A stretch of DNA of 64,000 bases from Actinomadura livida (lineage in GTDB: Bacteria > Actinomycetota > Actinomycetes > Streptosporangiales > Streptosporangiaceae): contig NZ_BMRO01000013.1 of the NCBI RefSeq assembly GCF_014648675.1, positions 124,001 to 188,000 of the forward strand. Reading direction: 5' to 3'. This document shows, piece after piece, positions 58,703 through 64,000 of the stretch. Made by a program: the position numbers and the translations under genes. The stretch's first letter is position 1; each line of letters begins with the position of its first letter. Below the pieces are notes generated by a model that was not told the origin of the DNA, searched no databases, and saw nothing but the letters and a program-made list of their open reading frames with translations.

Positions 58703-60279
58703 GCGACTTTCCCTGGCTGAGCGTCCTCATCGCGCTGCCGGTGGTGGGCGCGGTGCTGGTCAGCGTCATCCCGCGCGAGCGGGAGGCGCTGGTCAAGCAG
58801 GTCGCGCTCGGCGTCTCCGTCCTCGTCGCGGTCCTCGCCGGGATCATGGCGGCGGGCTTCGACGCGGGCGGGCCGCGCTTCCAGTTCGAAGAGCGGTACT
58901 GGTGGATCCGGGAGTTCGGGATCCACTGGGCGCTCGGCGTCGACGGCGTCTCGCTGACGCTGATCCTGCTGTCGGTCATCCTCGTGCCGCTGGTCATCCT
59001 CGGCTCGTGGGGCGAGGCCGACCGGTCCGGCGGGGTGGACGTCCCGCCGAAGCGGTCGGTGAAGACCTACTTCGCGCTGCTGCTGTCCCTCGAGGCGACG
59101 ATGATCGGCGTCTTCGCGGCGACCGACGTTTTCGTCTTCTACGTCTTCTTCGAGGCGCTGCTCATCCCGATGTACTTCATCATCGGGTCCTACGGCGGCG
59201 CGCAGCGCTCCTACGCCGCGGTGAAGTTCCTGCTGTACTCGCTGTTCGGCGGGCTGCTGATGCTCGTCGCGGTCATCTGGCTCTACCCGCTGTCGGCGAA
59301 GCCGGCCGCGGAGGGCGGCCTCGGGCAGGGCACGTTCCTGTTCACCGAGCTGTCGAAGCTGGACATCGACCCGACGACGGCGAAGTGGCTGTTCCTCGGC
59401 TTCTTCATCGCGTTCGCGATCAAGGCGCCGATGGCGCCGGTGCACACCTGGCTGCCGGACGCGGCGCAGCAGTCCCCGGCGCCCGCGCTGGTGCTGCTCG
59501 TCGGCGTGCTGGACAAGGTCGGCACGTACGGGATGCTCCGGTTCTGCCTGGAGCTGTTCCCCGGCGCGGCCCGGTGGGCGACGCCGGTCGTGATCGTGTT
59601 CGCGGTCGCCAGCATCATCTACGGCGCGATCCTCGCGATCGGGCAGGTCGACATGAAGCGGCTGGTCGCCTACACGTCGATCTCCCACTTCGGGTTCATC
59701 GTGCTCGGCATCTTCGCGATGACGTCGCAGGCCCAGTCGGGCGCGGCGCTGTACATGGTGAACCACGGGTTCGCCACCGGCGCGCTGTTCCTCGTCGTCG
59801 GGTTCATGATCGTCCGGCGGCGGTCGGCGCGGATCGCCGACTACGGGGGCATGCAGAAGGTGGCGCCCGTCCTCGCCGGGTCGTTCCTCATCGCCGGCCT
59901 GTCGAGCCTGTCGCTGCCCGGCCTCGCGCCGTTCGTGTCGGAGTTCCTCGTCATCGTCGGCACGTACACGCGCTACCAGTGGGCCGCGATCGCGTCCGTC
60001 ATCGCGGTCGTGCTCGCCGCCGTCTACATCCTGTGGATGTACCAGCGGACCATGGGCGGCCCGGCCGCGCCGGCCGTCGAGGGCCTGAAGGACCTGTCCG
60101 TGCGGGAGAAGTGGGTCATCGCGCCGATCCTCGCGATCATCGTGGCGATGGGCTTCTTCCCGCAGCCGGTACTGCACGTGATCAACCCGTCGGTGAACGA
60201 GACGCTGGCCCGCGTCGACCAGCGGGACCCGGCGCCGGACGTCACCGGTAACGTAGCCGAGAACGGAGCCCGTCCATGA
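58699..60279 (+). CDS. nuoM: NADH-quinone oxidoreductase subunit M
   Basis: This 526-residue antiporter-like proton pump has about 14 helices, with the Glu in FYVFFEALLIPMYFIIG, the Lys in AIKAPMAPVHTWLPDA, and VAYTSISHFGFIVLG. It lies between NuoL and NuoN in the membrane arm. Start and stop overlap the neighbours (ATGA). Confidence 0.97.
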   Translation: MSDFPWLSVLIALPVVGAVLVSVIPREREALVKQVALGVSVLVAVLAGIMAAGFDAGGPRFQFEERYWWIREFGIHWALGVDGVSLTLILLSVILVPLVILGSWGEADRSGGVDVPPKRSVKTYFALLLSLEATMIGVFAATDVFVFYVFFEALLIPMYFIIGSYGGAQRSYAAVKFLLYSLFGGLLMLVAVIWLYPLSAKPAAEGGLGQGTFLFTELSKLDIDPTTAKWLFLGFFIAFAIKAPMAPVHTWLPDAAQQSPAPALVLLVGVLDKVGTYGMLRFCLELFPGAARWATPVVIVFAVASIIYGAILAIGQVDMKRLVAYTSISHFGFIVLGIFAMTSQAQSGAALYMVNHGFATGALFLVVGFMIVRRRSARIADYGGMQKVAPVLAGSFLIAGLSSLSLPGLAPFVSEFLVIVGTYTRYQWAAIASVIAVVLAAVYILWMYQRTMGGPAAPAVEGLKDLSVREKWVIAPILAIIVAMGFFPQPVLHVINPSVNETLARVDQRDPAPDVTGNVAENGARP

Positions 60280-61874
60280 GCACCAGCAGTCACGTGAGCG
60301 CGGTCCTCGCGCAGGGGGGTGAGATCCCCGCGCCGCACATCGAGTACGGGCAGGTCGCCCCGATGCTGCTGGTCTTCGGCGCCGCCGTCCTCGGCGTCCT
60401 CGTCGAAGCGCTCGTCGGCCGCCGCTCCCGCTACTTCGTGCAGGTGCCGATCGCGTTCCTCGGCCTCGGCGCCGCGTTCGTCTGGACGATCGTGCTGGGC
60501 TGGCGCGAGAACCCGCACAGCGTCGCCGCCGAGGGCGCCCTCGGCGTGGACGGCCCGACCCTGTTCCTGCAGGGCACCATCCTGGTGCTGGCGCTGGTCA
60601 GCCTCCTGCTGATCGCCGACCGCGGCACCGGCCGGACGGGCGGCGCCGTCGAGGGGCACTTCGCCGCGCAGGCGTCCGCCCTGCCGGGCAGCGAGGCGGA
60701 GCAGCGCACCGCCGAGGCGGGGGCCGTCCAGACCGAGGTCTACCCGCTGATGATGTTCGCCGTCGGCGGCATGATCATGTTCCCGGCGTCGAACGACCTG
60801 CTCACGATGTTCGTGGCGCTGGAGGTGCTGTCGCTGCCGCTGTACCTGCTGTGCGGGCTCGCCCGCCGCAGGCGCCTCCTCTCGCAGGAGGCCGCGGTCA
60901 AGTACTTCCTGCTGGGCGCGTTCTCCTCGGCGTTCTTCCTGTACGGCATCGCGCTGCTGTACGGGTACGCCGGGTCGGTGCGCCTGTCGGACATCGCCGC
61001 GCAGATCGCGCGGGACGCGGGCAACGAGAGCCTGCTGCTCGCGGGCGTCGCGCTGCTGTCGGTCGGGCTGCTGTTCAAGCTCGGCGGCGTCCCGTTCCAC
61101 ATGTGGAAGCCGGACGTCTACCAGGGCGCCCCCACGCCGATCACGGCGCTGATGGCGTCGTGCACCGTCGTGTCGGCGTTCGGTGCGATCGTCCGCGTCT
61201 ACTACGTCGCGTTCGAGACGCTGGAGTGGGACTGGCGGCCGTTCATGTGGGCTGTGGCCATTCTCACAATGGTCGTCGGGTCGATCGTCGCGATCACCCA
61301 GACCGACATCAAGCGGATGCTGGCGTACTCATCCATCGCGCACGCGGGGTTCCTGCTCCTCGGCGTGATCGCCACGTCGCCGAACGGCCTGTCGAGCACA
61401 CTGTTCTACCTGCTCGCCTACGGCTTCGCCTCCGTCGGCGCGTTCGCCATCGTCACGATGGTGCGGGACGCGGGCGGCGAGGCGGGCCACCTGTCGCGCT
61501 GGGCGGGGCTCGGCAAGCGTTCCCCGGTCGTCGCCGGAACGTTCGCCTTCTTCCTGCTGGCGTTCGCCGGAATCCCGCTGACCAGCGGTTTCACCGGGAA
61601 GTTCGCGGTGTTCAAGGCGGCGGTCGAGGAGGGCGCGACCCCGCTGGTGATCGTCGCGGTGATCGCCTCCGCCGTGGCGGCGTTCTTCTACGTCCGGGTG
61701 ATCGTCCTGATGTTCTTCAACGACCCCGACCCGGACGGCCCGGTCGTGGTGGCCGGCCCGGCGACCGCGGTCGCGGTCGCGCTCGGCCTGACGGCTACTG
61801 TGGTACTCGGCGTGCTCCCACAGCCCATTCTGGACCTTGCGGGACAAGCCACGACCGACATGTTCGTCCGGTAG
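60276..61874 (+). CDS. nuoN: NADH-quinone oxidoreductase subunit N
   Basis: This 532-residue antiporter-like proton pump has about 14 helices, with the Glu in FVALEVLSLPLYLLCG, the Lys in FKLGGVPFHMWKPDVYQGA, and MLAYSSIAHAGFLLLG. A charged periplasmic or cytoplasmic loop (about 115-145) is longer than in proteobacteria, as is usual in actinomycetes. It completes nuoA-N and is followed after ten bases by the polyprenyl synthetase gene. Confidence 0.97.
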   Translation: MSTSSHVSAVLAQGGEIPAPHIEYGQVAPMLLVFGAAVLGVLVEALVGRRSRYFVQVPIAFLGLGAAFVWTIVLGWRENPHSVAAEGALGVDGPTLFLQGTILVLALVSLLLIADRGTGRTGGAVEGHFAAQASALPGSEAEQRTAEAGAVQTEVYPLMMFAVGGMIMFPASNDLLTMFVALEVLSLPLYLLCGLARRRRLLSQEAAVKYFLLGAFSSAFFLYGIALLYGYAGSVRLSDIAAQIARDAGNESLLLAGVALLSVGLLFKLGGVPFHMWKPDVYQGAPTPITALMASCTVVSAFGAIVRVYYVAFETLEWDWRPFMWAVAILTMVVGSIVAITQTDIKRMLAYSSIAHAGFLLLGVIATSPNGLSSTLFYLLAYGFASVGAFAIVTMVRDAGGEAGHLSRWAGLGKRSPVVAGTFAFFLLAFAGIPLTSGFTGKFAVFKAAVEEGATPLVIVAVIASAVAAFFYVRVIVLMFFNDPDPDGPVVVAGPATAVAVALGLTATVVLGVLPQPILDLAGQATTDMFVR

Positions 61875-61884
61875 GGAGTCCTGG

Positions 61885-62928
61885 GTGAGCCACCCATCTG
61901 CTGAGAAGTCCGGCGGGCCGGCCGAAGCGGCGACCGGCCCGTTCGGGCTTCCCGTCGACGCCGCCCTCGCGGCGGACGCCGCCCGCCGCCTCGCCACCGT
62001 CGAGGAAATGCTGACGGAGTGCGTGCGCGGCGACGACGCGCTGCTCACCGAGGCGTCCCGGCACCTGGTCGAGGCGGGCGGCAAGCGGTTCCGGCCGATG
62101 CTGGTCCTGCTGGCCTCCCACTTCGGCGACCCGGACGCGCCCGGCGTCGTCCCCGCGGCGGTCGTCGTCGAGCTCACCCACCTCGGCACCCTCTACCACG
62201 ACGACGTCATGGACGAGGCGCCCGTCCGCCGCGGCCAGGAGTCGGCCAACTACCGCTGGACCAACACGGTCGCCATCCTCACCGGCGACTACCTGTTCGC
62301 GCGCGCGTCCGACCTGCTCGCGGACCTCGGCCCCGAGGCCGTCCGCGTCCAGGCCCGCGCGTTCGGCCGCCTCGTCCGCGGCCAGATGCAGGAGACCGTG
62401 GGCCCCCGCTCGGACGACGACCCCCTGAAGCACTACCTCCAGGTCGTCGCCGACAAGACGGCGTCCCTCATCGCCGTCTCCGGGCACTTCGGAGCGCTGC
62501 TCTCGGGCGCTTCCCCCCACGTGGTGCACACCATCACGTCGGCGTGCGAGAAGATAGGCGTCGCCTTCCAGCTCTCCGACGACATCCTCGACATCGCCTC
62601 CGAGACCGAGGAGTCCGGCAAGACGCCCGGCACCGACCTGCGCGAGGGCGTCCGCACCCTTCCGATGTACCACGTCCTCGGCGGCATCGGCTCCGGCCCG
62701 GACGACGCCCGCCTCCGCGAGCTCCTCGTCCAGGACCTCTCCGAGGACGACGCGCTCCACGCCGAGGCCCTCGCCCTCCTCCGCGCCCACCCGGCCATGG
62801 ACCGCGCCCGCGCCGACCTGCGCCGCTGGGCCGAGGACGCCCGCACCGAACTCCTCACCCTCCCCGACATCCCCGCCCGGGACGCCTTCACCGGCCTCTG
62901 CGACTACGTCGTATCGAGAACCGGATAG
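61885..62928 (+). CDS. polyprenyl diphosphate synthase (menaquinone side chain)
   Basis: This 347-residue all-helical prenyltransferase has the first Asp-rich motif DDVMD (about 106-110, in LYHDDVMDEAPVRRG) and the second, DDILD (about 232-236). It also has GGKRFRPML at the start of the core. It elongates FPP with IPP to a long all-trans chain. Its place directly after nuoN indicates synthesis of the menaquinone tail. The start is GTG 61885 behind GGGAG. Chain length cannot be read with certainty. Confidence 0.92.
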   Translation: MSHPSAEKSGGPAEAATGPFGLPVDAALAADAARRLATVEEMLTECVRGDDALLTEASRHLVEAGGKRFRPMLVLLASHFGDPDAPGVVPAAVVVELTHLGTLYHDDVMDEAPVRRGQESANYRWTNTVAILTGDYLFARASDLLADLGPEAVRVQARAFGRLVRGQMQETVGPRSDDDPLKHYLQVVADKTASLIAVSGHFGALLSGASPHVVHTITSACEKIGVAFQLSDDILDIASETEESGKTPGTDLREGVRTLPMYHVLGGIGSGPDDARLRELLVQDLSEDDALHAEALALLRAHPAMDRARADLRRWAEDARTELLTLPDIPARDAFTGLCDYVVSRTG

Positions 62929-62960
62929 GTCGGCCCGGGGAACCCCCGGCATCTGCAACG

Positions 62961-63006
62961 CGAGGCCGTGTGCCCGCCGACGTCGGTCGGCGCGCACACG
63001 GCCTCG
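62961..63006. terminator. strong bidirectional hairpin ending the nuo-polyprenyl synthetase operon
   Basis: A 13-bp perfect stem (62961-62973 with 62994-63006, core GAGGCCGTGTGC/GCACACGGCCTC) encloses a second short stem (CGCCGA/TCGGCG). It lies 33 bases after the polyprenyl synthetase stop and just downstream of the convergent GTPase gene, so it can serve both directions. Confidence 0.8.
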
Positions 63007-63027
63007 TTGTCTTCTAGGCGTTGTTTT

Positions 63028-63657
63028 CTAGGCGTTCTGGGGTTCGGGTTCTTCGGTCAGGCCGCGGGACTTCATGGCGTGCAGGACCAGGTCGATGAGG
63101 ACCTGCTTGCAGGAGTCGAGGTCGCGGGCGTCGCACAGCATGACGGGGACCTTGGGGCCCAGGTTCAGGGCCATCTGGATCTCCGCCAGGTCGTAGCGCT
63201 TGGCGCCCTCGAAGCAGTTGACCGCGACGATGAACGGGGTGTTGCGGCGCTCGAAGTAGTCGACCGACGGGAAGCAGTCGGACAGGCGGCGGGTGTCGGC
63301 GAGGACGACGGCGCCGAGGGCGCCGAGGGAGACCTCGTCCCACATGAACCAGAAGCGTTCCTGGCCCGGCGTGCCGAAGAGGTAGAGGACGTAGTCCTCC
63401 TTCATCGTGATGCGGCCGAAGTCCATCGCGACGGTGGTGGTGTCCTTGCGCTCGACGCCGGAGATGTCGTCGACGCCGACGCCTCTGTCGGTGAGGACCT
63501 CCTCGGTGCGCAGCGGCCGGGTCTCGGACACCGTCGCGACCATCGTGGTCTTGCCGACGCCGAATCCACCCGCGATCACGATCTTTACCGCCGTGGGGAG
63601 CCTGCGGGCGCGCACGCCGTGCCGTCCGCCCCCGGCGCTAGAGGGCCCGGAGACCAT
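63028..63657 (-). CDS. Cvn conservon GTPase (CvnD-type ATP/GTP-binding protein)
   Basis: This 209-residue small GTPase of the actinomycete conservons has the P-loop IAGGFGVGKTTMVATVSE (about 29-46), the switch II-like FGTPGQERFWFMW, and the base-specificity region FIVAVNCFEGAKRYD (NxxD replaced by NCFEG). CvnD works with CvnA (sensor ATPase), CvnB (roadblock) and CvnC (DUF742) in a membrane-associated signalling complex. The ATG at 63657 overlaps the end of the DUF742 gene by 20 bases. The rest of the conservon lies to the right of the window. Confidence 0.94.
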   Translation of the reverse strand: MVSGPSSAGGGRHGVRARRLPTAVKIVIAGGFGVGKTTMVATVSETRPLRTEEVLTDRGVGVDDISGVERKDTTTVAMDFGRITMKEDYVLYLFGTPGQERFWFMWDEVSLGALGAVVLADTRRLSDCFPSVDYFERRNTPFIVAVNCFEGAKRYDLAEIQMALNLGPKVPVMLCDARDLDSCKQVLIDLVLHAMKSRGLTEEPEPQNA

Positions 63658-64000
63658 CGATCACCGCCTTGTAGAGCCTGATGTCGTGCATGTCCGCCTC
63701 GGGTTCGGGTTCCTGCATCGAGACGAACCCCTTGTCGAGGAGGTCGCCGAGCATCACCCGCACGGTCGCGACGGGCAGGTCGAGGTGGCCGGTGATCTCC
63801 GCCACCGACATGACCGACTGGCAGAGCCGGATGATGGCCAGGTGCTCCGGCCCGAGGCCGATCGCGCCCTCCGGCTCGGGGCCGACCGCCACGACGAGCG
63901 TGATCAGGTCGAACTCGCCGCGGGTCGGCTCGATGCGGCCGCTGGTCATCACGTAGGGGCGCACCATCGGGCCGGCCTGCTCGTCGAGCAGCCGGCCGCG
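63638..64000 (-). CDS. DUF742 protein (CvnC-type), 5' end outside window
   Basis: This frame is open to the right edge, so the start is not visible. The visible 120 residues match DUF742: LLDEQAGPMVRPYVMTSGR, FDLITLVVAV, then a winged-helix-like segment EHLAIIRLCQSVMSVAEITG and DLLDKGFV. It is the third member of a Cvn conservon and overlaps the GTPase gene by 20 bases. An internal ATG at 63967 lies within the conserved region and is unlikely to be the start. Confidence 0.93.
   Translation of the reverse strand, partial: RGRLLDEQAGPMVRPYVMTSGRIEPTRGEFDLITLVVAVGPEPEGAIGLGPEHLAIIRLCQSVMSVAEITGHLDLPVATVRVMLGDLLDKGFVSMQEPEPEADMHDIRLYKAVIDGLRAL

Overview
The window is uniformly very GC-rich (roughly 70 to 75 %), uses GTG and TTG starts freely and is packed with ATGA/GTGA start-stop overlaps. 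Gene content (BldN- and BldC-type developmental regulators, ribosomal protein bS22, an AfsR/SARP-type regulator, an F420-type oxidoreductase, a Cvn conservon, a rex-hemACDB cluster and a 14-gene nuo operon) points to a sporulating-type actinomycete. A Thermomonosporaceae/Actinomadura-like host fits best; this assignment is an inference. Most of the window is conserved chromosomal core. A short accessory island lies at about 6-18 kb. No tRNA, rRNA, CRISPR array or intact insertion sequence was seen.

Layout. 1-6 kb: partial HSL-family esterase, acuC deacetylase plus a coupled putative phosphatase, an excisionase-type HTH protein, the 32-residue bS22, an NAD-dependent epimerase and a PlsC acyltransferase. 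6-18 kb (accessory): LUD protein divergent from a frameshifted ECF41 sigma factor, two crcB fluoride channels, gene debris, PhyH dioxygenase, HxlR regulator and reductase around a 64-bp perfect palindrome, a Ddn-like F420 oxidoreductase, a 5'-truncated histidine kinase, a DrrAB-like exporter, and a 1061-residue SARP/AfsR regulator convergent with it. 18-22 kb: HAD hydrolase, a possible remnant of a BldN anti-sigma factor, bldN, a membrane protein fused to an ABM domain, and a glutaredoxin-like protein.

22-32 kb: rex-hemA-hemC-hemD-hemB, a primase/polymerase-domain protein, a membrane-anchored predicted pseudokinase, and hemL. 32-35 kb: a DapA-like lyase and EamA transporter divergent from a LysR regulator. 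35-40 kb: histidine phosphatase and the System II cytochrome c maturation genes (TlpA-like, ccdA, resB, ccsB). 40-44 kb: PLDc_N protein, a zincin-like protein with a small acidic partner, bldC, threonine dehydratase, DUF4229 and menG. 44.5-63 kb: geranylgeranyl reductase, nuoA-N (complex I) and a polyprenyl synthetase, ended by a strong hairpin. 63-64 kb: the start of a Cvn conservon.

How it works together. Large parts of the window build one respiratory chain: tetrapyrrole synthesis, cytochrome c maturation, menaquinone ring methylation, its probable prenyl chain and its reductase, and complex I. Two 18-bp sites matching the Rex operator, one before rex-hemACDB and one (a perfect match) before the reductase-nuo operon, suggest that the NADH/NAD+ balance controls both heme supply and complex I.
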